Position numbers and translations under genes: made by a program
Notes under the pieces: model-generated
Database searches by the model: none
The model's input: the letters and a program-made list of their open reading frames with translations, nothing else
What the model was told of the DNA's origin: nothing
Shown here: piece after piece, positions 26,201-34,546 of the stretch
How the letters are laid out: each line of letters begins with the position of its first letter
Numbering within the stretch: position 1 is the first letter of the stretch
Source of the DNA: JAHRAW01 sp965243285
GTDB lineage: Bacteria > Pseudomonadota > Gammaproteobacteria > Arenicellales > Poriferihabitantaceae
DNA: 64,000 nucleotides
Assembly (NCBI GenBank): GCA_965243285.1
Contig: OZ251537.1
Location: forward strand, 62,001-126,000
Direction: 5' to 3'

Positions 26201-27066
26201 ACGCCGGCGGCTTCGGCGGCAACGCCGGCGGCTTCGCCGACCGATTCAGTCGCGGTGTTAGTTTCGCCATCATGCACGGCACCCCGGCCTTCGCCGGCGA
26301 ACCAAAGCCCGGCGGCGAACGCGGCTTCGGTGCCCTGCTCTCCATGCCCACACCTGTGCGAGGCCTGTGGCTGCAAGCCGGCGCCGTGAGCGAGGCCGAT
26401 GGCTTCCTCGGCGCCAGAACCAGCGGCGCCCTCGGCCAAACCCGCGCCAAAACCTCCTTCCTCGGCCTCGGCGGCGCCTGGATTCTCGGCCGTGGCGGCA
26501 ACGCCGGCAGAATCGGCACCAGCAACCCCAGCGGCGGCGATAGCGATGGCAGAATCGGCGACAACGCCGGCGGCAACGCCGGCACCGGCCAACTCAGCAA
26601 TATCGACGCTGGCCACCCGAGCAACACCGCCAGCAGCACCAGCCGCTGGCACCTATTCGGCTCGGCCTACTTCGGCCACACCCGCGCCACCACCAGCCAC
26701 GCGCAATGGCAGCCAAGCGCCAGCCATCTGCGCAGCAGCGCCTTCGGCCTCGGCCTCGCCGGCCGCGACCTATGGCGGCGCGATGATTGGTTCGGCCTGC
26801 GCCTCTCCCAACCGCTGCGCGTCGACAACGGCAAAATCAAACTCCGCACCGTCGCCGGGCGCACCAAATACGGCGAAATCACGCACCAAAACCACACCCT
26901 AAACCTCGCCCCGCCGGGCCGCGCCCTACAGCTCGAAGCCGCATACCGATTCCCCATCGCCCACGGCGCCGTCAAAACCAGCCTGCGCCTCGAACGCCAC
27001 CCCCAACACGATTCCCAAATCAACCTCCAACCAGCCCTACGCCTCGATTTCACCCGTAGGTTTTAG
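23272..27066 (+). CDS. Surface subtilisin-like (S8) serine protease with lipobox, FG-rich repeats and autotransporter-type C-terminus
   Basis: 1264 residues from ATG 23272 behind GGAGG; GTG 23269 is an alternative. The signal ends in the lipobox ILAAC (Cys25), followed by 17 Gly and a run of PPD(T/E)NTPPGD repeats (to about 130). The S8 domain (about 150-500) has its triad at roughly Asp209 (ILIVDSAIG), His242 (DQFHGSFVAALAAG) and Ser451 (AASGTSFAAPLVSG). Then come GYGG repeats (about 604-638) and a long FGG-repeat region (about 704-936) with two nearly identical 92-residue units. The last 270 residues show alternating barrel-like strands and end in RLDFTRRF, an outer-membrane Phe terminus. 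Inferred: a surface-displayed type V protease. The combination of lipobox with barrel is unusual. Confidence 0.85.
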   Translation: MTSTKPAGVIRLALCVCLVGILAACGGGGGGGGGGGGGGGGGDSPPTGGGGTPPGTDMPPGDDNTPPPDTNTPPGDENTPPPDTNTPPGDENTPPDTNTPPGDDNTTPPDTNTPPGDENTPPDTNTPPTDANAAPPFPRVAPTTESLNHPEADDFAATKLAYENAPEYEPRGSDRFGGEIKDTHLRTINAAAAYARGATGAGERILIVDSAIGEKHREFSGDGKVTRHTDAGYTPTAADQFHGSFVAALAAGNKDGGGGLNMHGVAFDADLLVREIQLGPTGDDQAMADFFTTSINLARAGGAAIINQSFNVSVTIGEFSADDIRRQFARTAAALAQQDTADADKIIIVWSAGNGGGETTPDGAPRRFDSPKLIAGLGLHFHELQSHVLVVAALDQDGRIADYSNRCGIARGFCLVAPGSATISAFIADYLGATGCTADTDNCYGAASGTSFAAPLVSGGLAVVRQYFRGQLGNDEVVDRLLATANRTGIYAEADIYGHGLMDLEAATAPVGAVMSGLPDSAGNRLFAGGGLAFSGAAFGADLRRRLGRIEVAGFDSLGAPFFHRLGATAAGRQRVDLDRITHHVPLGGGAAWGGWAGSAWGGSGGYGGYGGGGYGGYGGGGYGGGGYGGGGYGGAGGRALLSLAVDGGGGIADARLSLAPGWWFSYGQHGGQNLGVYAAGLPGLSGGGGGLGEFGGFGREAGGISGESGGFGGGFGRMGGKAGGFGGGFGGFGGFGGFGGFGGFGGGGGGGTSARLGDGFGGFGGFGGFGGFGGFGGFGGGGGGGTSARFGGGFGGFGGGGGTSARFGDGFGGFAGRGGKSSGFGGFGGFGGFGGFGGGGGGGTSARLGDGFGGFGGFGGFGGFGGFGGFGGGGGGGTSARFGGGFGGFGGGGGTSARFGDGFGGFAGRGGKSSGFGGFGGGGGTSAGFANGFANSARFGAGFDDPLAFAAPYLSLVRDGPSLGWSRPIAGRHGGNAGGFGGNAGGFADRFSRGVSFAIMHGTPAFAGEPKPGGERGFGALLSMPTPVRGLWLQAGAVSEADGFLGARTSGALGQTRAKTSFLGLGGAWILGRGGNAGRIGTSNPSGGDSDGRIGDNAGGNAGTGQLSNIDAGHPSNTASSTSRWHLFGSAYFGHTRATTSHAQWQPSASHLRSSAFGLGLAGRDLWRRDDWFGLRLSQPLRVDNGKIKLRTVAGRTKYGEITHQNHTLNLAPPGRALQLEAAYRFPIAHGAVKTSLRLERHPQHDSQINLQPALRLDFTRRF
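25507..26058 (+). repeat. Intragenic 276-bp tandem repeat built from GGATTCGGT units
   Basis: Two almost identical 276-bp units (offset between the first GGTGGCGGTGGCGGGGG blocks, 25507 and 25783) encode 92 residues each. Inside, 9-bp GGATTCGGT repeats alternate with GGCGGCACATCCGCTCGATT blocks. The unit keeps the reading frame, so copy number can change protein length without disrupting it. Confidence 0.85.
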
Positions 27067-27321
27067 CGCCTGCGGCGGTGGAATTGTCAGCGGCGGAGAT
27101 TACCAGCGACGGCTGGGCGACGGCCGGGCGATGGCCGGGGGCCGTCGCCCACCCTCCCCTTGGCGAATCAAACCGGCAAACCTCGCCACTTTGTTCGCGC
27201 ATCAAAAATTGGTTAACATGGGCGGCTCCAAAAAATCGTCGCCTATGGGCTTGCGCATCCATCTGCTTGATTGGTGACAACCCGTTAGGTGAAAAAACTT
27301 ACAGGAAAAATCGCCGCCGAC

Positions 27322-27930
27322 ATGAAGAATCAAACAACAAACTTACTTGCCTTGATCGAACTCATCAATAAAAGCAACTCATATGAAAATTATGAGCAGG
27401 CTTTCAATGTAGCGACAATTTCCGCCATCGATTTCACGCCGTACTATCTATTTGATGAAAAAGAATATACCCGCAATTTGTTATATAGCAGTCCGCACTG
27501 CGAATTGATTTTAATTTGTTGGTGTCCGGGGCAACAATCAGCCATCCATGACCACGCCGCTTCGGAATGCATGATGTGTTGTATCGATGGCGTGTTGCTG
27601 GAAAATCACTACCAAAAAAACCCTGATGTAAAAAATAGTGGCGTAAAAAATAATGATGTAAATAACGCTCATGCGAACAACAACGGCGAAAAATTTTCGG
27701 CCTTGATATGCACCGAACAAAAAACATTACGCCCGCACGATATCAGTAGAATCAATGATGACATCGCCTTGCATGAAATCGCAAACGGCCACGCCGGCCA
27801 GTCAATTTCGCTGCATTTGTATATCCCCAGCATAACCGCATGTCAGGTATACGAAAAAAATTCACCCAAAACAACGCCAGTTAATATCTACTTCCATTGC
27901 AAGTGGGCACTAGTCGATAATTCGGCTTAA
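27322..27930 (+). CDS. Cysteine dioxygenase family protein (cupin)
   Basis: 202 residues from ATG 27322; a GTG at 27289 would add 11. The active site reads CELILICWCPGQQSAIHDHA (first two iron His), SECMMCCIDGVLLENHY (the position of the cross-linking Cys) and SLHLYIPSI (third His), as in bacterial CDO. The enzyme oxidises cysteine, or a thiol acid such as 3-mercaptopropionate, to the sulfinate with Fe(II) and O2. An Asn/Val-rich insert (about 110-132, from DVKN/GVKN-type repeats) lengthens the loop after the first motif. The gene is AT-richer than its neighbours. It fits loosely with the sulfite exporter and sulfonate genes 6-10 kb downstream. Confidence 0.8.
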   Translation: MKNQTTNLLALIELINKSNSYENYEQAFNVATISAIDFTPYYLFDEKEYTRNLLYSSPHCELILICWCPGQQSAIHDHAASECMMCCIDGVLLENHYQKNPDVKNSGVKNNDVNNAHANNNGEKFSALICTEQKTLRPHDISRINDDIALHEIANGHAGQSISLHLYIPSITACQVYEKNSPKTTPVNIYFHCKWALVDNSA

Positions 27931-28014
27931 CCATAAGCCGCATTTTCAGCGCCGCATGTTTAATGCGCCATGTTTATCGCCCGGCATCAATATTAACCGC
28001 GTATTATTAGCCGC

Positions 28015-29424
28015 TTAATCCCGCGGTCGCACCATTTTTTCCGGACGCACGATTTTCTCGAAGTCGGCGGCCGTGACGAAGCCGCCGTCCACCGCTTCTT
28101 GGCGCAAGGTGGTGCCGTTTTGGTGGGCTTTTTTGGCGATGGCGGCGGCGTTGTCATAGCCGATGGTCGGCGCCAGTGCCGTCACCAACATCAACGAGTT
28201 TTCTAACATGTGGGCGATGCGGTCGCGGTTCGGCTCGAGGCCGGCCACGCAGTTGTCAGTGAAACTGATGGCGGCGTCGCCGAGCAAACGAATCGACTGC
28301 AACACATTGTGGGCGATGACCGGTTTGAATACATTCAACTCGAAGTGGCCTTGGGCGCCGGCGATGGTAGTCGCCACATGATTGCCCATCACTTGCGCGC
28401 ACACCATGGCTAACGCCTCGCACTGCGTCGGGTTGACTTTGCCCGGCATGATCGACGAACCGGGCTCGTTTTCCGGCAGCCTCAATTCACCGATACCTGA
28501 GCGCGGCCCTGAGCCCAGCAAGCGAATATCGTTAGCGATTTTGTTGAGGCTAACGGCGATGGTATTGAGCACGCCGGACATTTCCACCAATGCATCATGC
28601 GCCGCTAAGGCTTCGAATTTATTCAGCGCAGAAGTGAACGCCAAGCCGGTGTAGGCGGCGGCCTCGGCGGCGAATTGTTCAGCGAAACCTTGCTTAGAAT
28701 TGATGCCGGTGCCCACCGCGGTGCCGCCTTGGGCCAGCGGATAAAGCCGCGCCATGGCGCTATCGATGCGCGCTTGGGCGAGTTGCAACTGCGCGCCATA
28801 GCCGGAAAATTCTTGGCCGAGGGTCAGCGGCGTGGCATCTTGCAAGTGGGTGCGGCCGATTTTGATTAAGTCGCCCCACTGCTGCGCTTTATCCATCAAA
28901 ACGGCGCCCAAATGCGCTAACGCCGGCTGCAACGCGTGCTGCAATTGCTCCACCACGGCGATGTGCATGGCGGTGGGAAAGGTGTCGTTGGACGATTGGC
29001 TGAGGTTGCAATGGTCGTTGGGGTGCACCGGCGATTTGCTGCCCAACTGGCCGCCGAGATGCCCGATGGCGAGGTTGGAAATCACCTCATTGGCGTTCAT
29101 ATTGGACTGCGTGCCGGAGCCGGTTTGCCACACCACCAGCGGAAAATGCGCATCAAAATCACCGCCGATAACCTCCTCGGCCGCGGCCACAATGGCTGCG
29201 CCGATTTTTTCATCCAGGCCCCCTTGCGCCACATTAACCCGCGCCGCGCACCGCTTGACGATAGCCAGGGCGCGAATCATCGCCCGCGGCAAGCGCTCGC
29301 TGCCAATCTTAAAATTCCCCAGCGAGCGCTGCGTTTGCGCCCCCCACAATCGCTCGGCCGCCACCTCGATAGCGCCAAAAGAATCATGCTCGATACGCAT
29401 TTTTTCACTACCCGAATCGCCCAT
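28015..29424 (-). CDS. fumC: Fumarate hydratase, class II
   Basis: 469 residues. The signature GSSIMPGKVNPTQCEA is present, as are TGSGTQSNMNANEVISN and HPNDHCNLSQSSNDTFPTAM, the substrate-binding boxes. The enzyme hydrates fumarate to malate in the TCA cycle as an iron-independent tetramer. GGAGG sits 5 nt before ATG 29424 and decides this start over the internal Met nine codons on (MRIEHDSFG). It ends in MVRPEKMVRPRD after a short duplication. Monocistronic; the divergent upstream gene is the CoA-transferase. Confidence 0.96.
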   Translation of the reverse strand: MGDSGSEKMRIEHDSFGAIEVAAERLWGAQTQRSLGNFKIGSERLPRAMIRALAIVKRCAARVNVAQGGLDEKIGAAIVAAAEEVIGGDFDAHFPLVVWQTGSGTQSNMNANEVISNLAIGHLGGQLGSKSPVHPNDHCNLSQSSNDTFPTAMHIAVVEQLQHALQPALAHLGAVLMDKAQQWGDLIKIGRTHLQDATPLTLGQEFSGYGAQLQLAQARIDSAMARLYPLAQGGTAVGTGINSKQGFAEQFAAEAAAYTGLAFTSALNKFEALAAHDALVEMSGVLNTIAVSLNKIANDIRLLGSGPRSGIGELRLPENEPGSSIMPGKVNPTQCEALAMVCAQVMGNHVATTIAGAQGHFELNVFKPVIAHNVLQSIRLLGDAAISFTDNCVAGLEPNRDRIAHMLENSLMLVTALAPTIGYDNAAAIAKKAHQNGTTLRQEAVDGGFVTAADFEKIVRPEKMVRPRD

Positions 29425-29659
29425 GCCAACCTCCGCTGATGTGGATTAAATATAAGGAATAAAGCGCCGCAGCCGGCGCTCGCTCGCAGTATAGCGCCTG
29501 ATATTATGAGAGATAGTGGGCGGTGGCGACCGGTCGCTAGCGCGGTTTGGCGGATAATGTTATGACCGCGTCGCCAGACCGCGACGGCGCATTCATCCGC
29601 GATAAAACAGAACAAGATAAAACCACTCAAGCAACGCCATTATTCGCCAGGATAATTTC

Positions 29660-31066
29660 ATGCAAGCCTTTTCTAAGTTGCGCGTTATCGATTTGACGCA
29701 TGTGTTGGCGGGTCCATTTTGCACTTATCAACTGGCGGTGTTAGGGGCCGATGTTATTAAGGTGGAGGCGCCGGGCAACCCGGATATGTCGCGGCAATCG
29801 AATTCATCCGTCGGGCTGATCGATGACGCGCCGGACGAACATCAACATAAGCATAATCATAAATATGAACATATATATGAGCATGCGCCTGGCATAGGCA
29901 GCGACTTCAACGCGCAAAATGCCAACAAGCGTTCGGTGTGCATCGATTTGAAAACCGCTGATGGGGTTGAAATCATGCGCCGCTTGCTGCTCGGCGCCGA
30001 TGTGCTGGTGGAAAACTATCGCAGCGGCGCGTTGGCGGCGTTGGGGTTGGGCTATCAGCAGGTGGCGGCGCTCACGCCGAGCATTATTTACTGCTCCATC
30101 ACCGGCTTCGGCCAGCGCGGCCCGAATGCCGAGCGCACCGCTTATGACAATGTGATTCAAGCCTATTGCGGCTTGATGGCGGCGAGCGGCGAGCGCGCCG
30201 AGGCGCCGCTTAAAGTCGGGCCGCCGGTGTTGGATTATGGCACCGGCATCCAAGCCGCGTTTGCCATCGCCGCGGCGCTGTATCAACGCGCCGCCACCGG
30301 GCAGGGGCAGTATATCGATGTCGCCATGTTGGATTCGGCGCTGATGTTGATGAGCTCGCATGTCGCATTCGTCGAGCAGCACGGCAAATTGCCGCCGCTC
30401 ACCGGCAACGGCAGCGCCTGCGCCGGCTACCACTGCTATCGAACCCAACACGGTTTGCTGATGCTCGGCGCCTATACCGCTGCGCAGGGGCGCGACATGT
30501 GGGCGGTGTTGGGCGACTCTGCATACGGCACATCGCTGTGCCGGCTCGGTGCGGCGGATATGGCAGCGCGCTTCGCCGGCGACCGACGCCGCATCGCCGC
30601 CCGCCTGCTGCAAAAACCCGCCGCCCAATGGGAAATCGAATTCAATCGCCACCATGTGCCGGCGGCAAAAGTACGCCGCCTCGACCAAACCCTGGCCGAC
30701 CCCCAACTCCGCAGTCGCGGCGTACTGCAGCCCATGCCGGGGGCCTCGGCCGATACATCGGCCGGCGCATGGGCGGCGGGTGATTCGGTGGGTGATTCGG
30801 AAAACGAATCGGCCGACGCTAGTTCACCGCCATCGGCAGCGCCTGCAACATCACGCGAACAATCGACGCCGCGACTTCCCACCGCGGCCTTCCAATACGC
30901 CACCGGCGGCCCGCGCCTCACCCGCCCGCCGCCGGCCCTGGCGGCGCACACCCACGAGGTGCTGCGCGAAATCGGCTATGCCGATGATGAACTAACGCGC
31001 TTGCAAAGCCGTGGCGTCATCAATATGTCCACAACCCAGCCCGAGAATGCGCATCGCATTCGCTGA
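29660..31066 (+). CDS. Family III CoA-transferase (CaiB/BaiF)
   Basis: 468 residues. FSKLRVIDLTHVLAGPFCTY and LGADVIKVEAPGNPD begin the CaiB fold; RSVCIDLKTADGVEIMRRLL and GQYIDVAMLDSALMLM (with the catalytic-type Asp) follow. It transfers CoA between organic acids; substrates cannot be told. A His-rich insert (EHQHKHNHKYEHIYEHAPGI, about 55-76) interrupts the otherwise conserved loop, coded by AT-rich CATAAR-like repeats quite unlike the flanks. A second Ser/Ala insert lies near residue 370-400. It precedes the antiporter gene by 259 nt with no obvious terminator. Confidence 0.88.
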   Translation: MQAFSKLRVIDLTHVLAGPFCTYQLAVLGADVIKVEAPGNPDMSRQSNSSVGLIDDAPDEHQHKHNHKYEHIYEHAPGIGSDFNAQNANKRSVCIDLKTADGVEIMRRLLLGADVLVENYRSGALAALGLGYQQVAALTPSIIYCSITGFGQRGPNAERTAYDNVIQAYCGLMAASGERAEAPLKVGPPVLDYGTGIQAAFAIAAALYQRAATGQGQYIDVAMLDSALMLMSSHVAFVEQHGKLPPLTGNGSACAGYHCYRTQHGLLMLGAYTAAQGRDMWAVLGDSAYGTSLCRLGAADMAARFAGDRRRIAARLLQKPAAQWEIEFNRHHVPAAKVRRLDQTLADPQLRSRGVLQPMPGASADTSAGAWAAGDSVGDSENESADASSPPSAAPATSREQSTPRLPTAAFQYATGGPRLTRPPPALAAHTHEVLREIGYADDELTRLQSRGVINMSTTQPENAHRIR

Positions 31067-31325
31067 TTCATCGGCGCCGCTAAACGCGTCACTTGGGTCT
31101 GATAGTCGAGCGATAGCCGCGCGGTTTTTTCGATAGCCGCCTATGCCACTCAGGCAACTTTCGAGTAGTTACCGATGACCATCTCATGCCATCGCTGCGT
31201 GGGTATGATTTATGATAACCAGTCACCATGATGGTGAATTTGGTGTGGCGATGTGCGCATCGTAATTCCCCAATACAAATTCTCTCCTAGCAATTCATCA
31301 ATAGCAATTTTTAATTTAGCGCGCC
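31067..31325. other. Intergenic region between CoA-transferase and Kef-like antiporter
   Basis: About 260 bases, AT-rich in its second half and presumably holding the antiporter promoter. I see no coding frame, RNA gene or strong hairpin. Confidence 0.35.
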
Positions 31326-33110
31326 ATGGCAAGTCACGGCTTTATGTTCAATCTGCTGATTTATTTATCGGCGGCGGTTATCGCGGTGCCGTTGTTTGCG
31401 CGGTTGGGGTTGGGGTCGATATTGGGGTATTTGGTGGCTGGGGTTTGCATCGGGCCGTGGGGGTTGGGCTTGATTAAGAATTTCAGCGACATTTTGCATT
31501 TTTCTGAGATTGGCGTGGTGTTATTGTTGTTTTTGATTGGGCTGGAGTTGGAGCCGCGAAAATTGTGGAGTATGCGGCGGCCGATTCTCGGCCTTGGTGG
31601 GGCGCAAGTGTTGAGCGCCGCTGGGATTATTTTTTTACTGGCGTTATGGTTTGGGCAGCGCTGGCAAACCGCGGTGGTGGCCGGATTAGGGTTGGCGCTG
31701 TCGTCCACCGCCATCGCGTTGCAATCCTTGCGCGAGAAAAATTTGCAAGACAGCGCCGCCGGCAAAACCGGCTTTGCGGTGTTGTTGTTTCAAGATATCG
31801 CGGTCATCCCCATCATCGCGTTGATTCCGCTGTTAGGTTTTGCGGCTTCGAACAGCGGCGATGGCGGTCAGTCGGCGCCGGTCATCATCGGCGTCATCAT
31901 CGCCGTATTGGTGCTCGGGCGGCTCTTCTTACGCCACATTTTCGGCTTCGTCGCCGCCGCCCATGTGCGCGAGGTATTCACCGCCTTATCGTTGTTGCTG
32001 GTCGGCGGCATCGCCGGGCTGATGGATTTGCTCGGCGTGTCCATGGCGTTGGGCGCCTTTCTCGCCGGCGTGTTGCTGGCGGATTCCGAATATCGCCACG
32101 CTTTGGAATCCGACATCGAGCCATTCAAAGGCCTGCTGTTGGGATTGTTTTTTATCTCGGTGGGCATGTCGGTGAACTTCGGCTTGCTGCTCGACAATCC
32201 ATGGCCGATTCTCGCCCTCACGGTGGCGCTGGTGGTCATCAAAGCGGCGGCGCTGTACGCAATTTCGCTATTTACCGACATCCCCGCCAACCAACGCGGG
32301 TTGTTTTCATTCGCCTTGGCGCAAGGCGGCGAATTCGGCTTTGTGTTGTTTGGCTTTGCGGTCTCCGTCGGCGCTATGGAGGCCGATATCGCCGCGCCGT
32401 TAATTCTCGCCGTGGCGCTTTCCATGGCGACTACGCCGCTGTTGTTAATCGTCAATGAAAAATTCATCGCGCCGCGTTTTTTCCCTGGCGCCGAGCTGCC
32501 GCCTGTGAACATTCCCGACCACCAAAATCCGGTCATCATCATCGGCTTTGGGCGCTTCGGACAGGTTATCGGGCGGTTGTTGATGGCGAATAAAATCACC
32601 CCGACCTTGATCGACAACAACCCGGCGCAGCTGCAGCGCGTGCGGCGCTTCGGCTATAAATCCTATTATGGCGATGCCTTGCGGTTGGATGTGTTGCGCG
32701 CCGCCGGCGCTGCGCAGGCCAAAGTTATCGTGCTGTCCTTAGCCGATGCGGATACCATCAACCGCGCCATTCAATTGATACGCCATGAATTCCCGCATCT
32801 GAAAATATTCGCGCGCGCTTATGATCGCGTGCACGCCATGCATTTGATCGATGATGACATCGATGGTTTCAGCCGCGAGACTTTCGCCTCGGCGTTGGAG
32901 TTGGCGCAAGATTCTTTAGTCGCGCTCGGATTCACGCGCTGGAAAGCGCAACGCCTGGCCGAAAAATTCCAACAACACGATATGCATACCTTGCGCGAAC
33001 AAGTCGCGGTGCGCCATGACGAAACCGCCATCATCTCCATCGCCCGCACCGCGCGCGATAACATCGAAGAAACTTTCGCGGCCGATAAAGAACAAGAAGC
33101 GGATGAGTAG
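31326..33110 (+). CDS. CPA2 family cation:proton antiporter with RCK domain (KefB/KefC-like)
   Basis: 594 residues. Twelve or so membrane segments fill residues 5-385, with GLGSILGYLVAGVCIGPWGL, LFLIGLELEPRKLW and FQDIAVIPIIALIPLLGF typical of Kef/CPA2. The cytosolic regulatory RCK (TrkA-N) domain follows: NPVIIIGFGRFGQVIGRLL with a Rossmann GxGxxG, then LIDNNPAQLQRVRRFG. It exchanges K+ or Na+ for protons at the inner membrane and is gated by ligands on the RCK domain. No KefF/KefG accessory gene is adjacent. It converges with the TauE/SafE gene only 18 nt away. Confidence 0.9.
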   Translation: MASHGFMFNLLIYLSAAVIAVPLFARLGLGSILGYLVAGVCIGPWGLGLIKNFSDILHFSEIGVVLLLFLIGLELEPRKLWSMRRPILGLGGAQVLSAAGIIFLLALWFGQRWQTAVVAGLGLALSSTAIALQSLREKNLQDSAAGKTGFAVLLFQDIAVIPIIALIPLLGFAASNSGDGGQSAPVIIGVIIAVLVLGRLFLRHIFGFVAAAHVREVFTALSLLLVGGIAGLMDLLGVSMALGAFLAGVLLADSEYRHALESDIEPFKGLLLGLFFISVGMSVNFGLLLDNPWPILALTVALVVIKAAALYAISLFTDIPANQRGLFSFALAQGGEFGFVLFGFAVSVGAMEADIAAPLILAVALSMATTPLLLIVNEKFIAPRFFPGAELPPVNIPDHQNPVIIIGFGRFGQVIGRLLMANKITPTLIDNNPAQLQRVRRFGYKSYYGDALRLDVLRAAGAAQAKVIVLSLADADTINRAIQLIRHEFPHLKIFARAYDRVHAMHLIDDDIDGFSRETFASALELAQDSLVALGFTRWKAQRLAEKFQQHDMHTLREQVAVRHDETAIISIARTARDNIEETFAADKEQEADE

Positions 33111-33128
33111 CGGCAATATATAATTCCC

Positions 33129-33908
33129 TTAATTTAGCGTGCGCCATAAGATGACGCCGCCGGAAGACATCAACACCACCACCATCAAGCGTTGAAAACG
33201 GCGCTCGCTGATGAATCTTCGCAAGCGCCGCCCGAGCGCCATGCCGAGCAGCACCGGCGCGGTGGCGGCAAGTGAATACAGCAACAACTGATGGGTAAGA
33301 ATGCCGCTCCAATACAGCGCCGCGGCCCACGGCAACACCGCGCTGAGATATAAAAAACTGATCGCGCCGACGAATCCATCTTTGGTTAAACCAGGTAGCG
33401 AGGTCAAATACATGATCAATATGGGCCCGAAAAATGACGACACGCCGCCCACCAATCCGCTGCACAACCCAAAACCGAGCCCTATGCTTTTTTCTCGATG
33501 CGCCGGGATTCGCATCTGGCGCGTGGTGGCTTGCAGCACCGCGAAGGCGATGACCGCGCTGCCGACAATAAGTAGCAGCGCGCGTTGGTCGATGCGCGCC
33601 AACACCACCGTGCCCACCGCCGTGCCGGCCAAAATCGCCAACGCCACCGGCCAAAACCGCCGGTATACATTTTCCACCCGTGGCGCGCGCGCCGCTTGCC
33701 ACAGATTTGCCACCACCACCGGCGCCACTATCAGCACCACCGCGGTTTGCGGCGGCAACACCAACGCCAACAGCGGCACAGTCAGCAACGGCGTGCCCAC
33801 CCCCAACGCGCCCTTGATAAAGCCACCGCATGCTAGCGCAACCGCGCACCATAGCAACAGCAAAATTTGCGCGGTAGCTATGGGAGTAGATAACATTAAA
33901 TCAAGCAT
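33129..33908 (-). CDS. Sulfite exporter TauE/SafE family membrane protein
   Basis: 259 residues, seven to eight membrane helices, with GGFIKGALGVGTPLLTVPLL near the N-terminus and GLCSGLVGGVSSFFGPILIM in the middle, the duplicated TauE half-motifs. The family exports sulfite, sulfonates or related C2 acids. The divergent sauS-sauT pair begins 640 bp upstream, so export of sulfite or a sulfonate tied to that pathway is a reasonable inference, not shown by sequence. A dispersed repeat copy lies in the gap. Confidence 0.82.
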   Translation of the reverse strand: MLDLMLSTPIATAQILLLLWCAVALACGGFIKGALGVGTPLLTVPLLALVLPPQTAVVLIVAPVVVANLWQAARAPRVENVYRRFWPVALAILAGTAVGTVVLARIDQRALLLIVGSAVIAFAVLQATTRQMRIPAHREKSIGLGFGLCSGLVGGVSSFFGPILIMYLTSLPGLTKDGFVGAISFLYLSAVLPWAAALYWSGILTHQLLLYSLAATAPVLLGMALGRRLRRFISERRFQRLMVVVLMSSGGVILWRTLN

Positions 33909-33940
33909 GATTTTTATCGATTGAGCGATGAAACCGCTAG

Positions 33941-34250
33941 GTTTTTTATGGGATTTATAGTCCTAAATCTGCAGTTTGATTGGCGTTTTTTTGAGGTCAG
34001 CTGCTGCTTTAGGGGGGCTGCGTTTGATTTTTGCTTTTGGCTTTTGGCTTTTAACGTTTTACTCCACCTTAGCTTTTTCTGGGGGGAGTAAAATCAGGCA
34101 GCTTTATCGCCTGATTTGGTGGGGGGCTGTTGAGGTTGGTCTTTTTGCTTTTACCTTTAAATCTTCAACTCATTAGCCCAAATGATGGATGAGGTAAAAA
34201 CCAACAGCAAATCAAAAGCGAAATCAAAATCAAAGCAGGAGCAAAACCTA
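33941..34250. repeat. MITE-like repeat (copy 3) in a divergent promoter region
   Basis: The left end GGATTTATAGTCCTAAATCT (about 33950-33970) matches the terminal repeat of copy 1, followed by GATTGGCGTTTTTTTGAGGT, TTTTGGC units, AACGTTTTACTCC and the stem AAATCAGGC/GCCTGATTT (34091-34117). The right terminal repeat is missing. Unlike the other copies it lies between divergent genes. The remainder of the 638-bp gap holds ATGGCAGCCATAGC-like tandem units (34321-34380) and should contain the sauS promoter. Confidence 0.65.
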
Positions 34251-34546
34251 ATGCATCAAAAAACCCATGCGCATGATCGATTCTAAACGCTATTTTTCGC
34301 AAAAATCGCAGCCGACATATCTATGGCGATGGCGGACATGGCAGCCATAGCAGCAATGGCAGCCATGGCGGCGAATGGACAACACCCGCGCCACTTGCTG
34401 CTTGATTCAAGCGGCGTAAACTGCGTTAAAATCCTGCGTTTCGCCGCGCAACATTGGCCGTCTGCGCCGCATTTATTCACCGGACGCGGTTTGAATCACG
34501 CGCCGCGCATCTTTTACACTGCGTCAACTGCCGCTATCCGCCTCGC

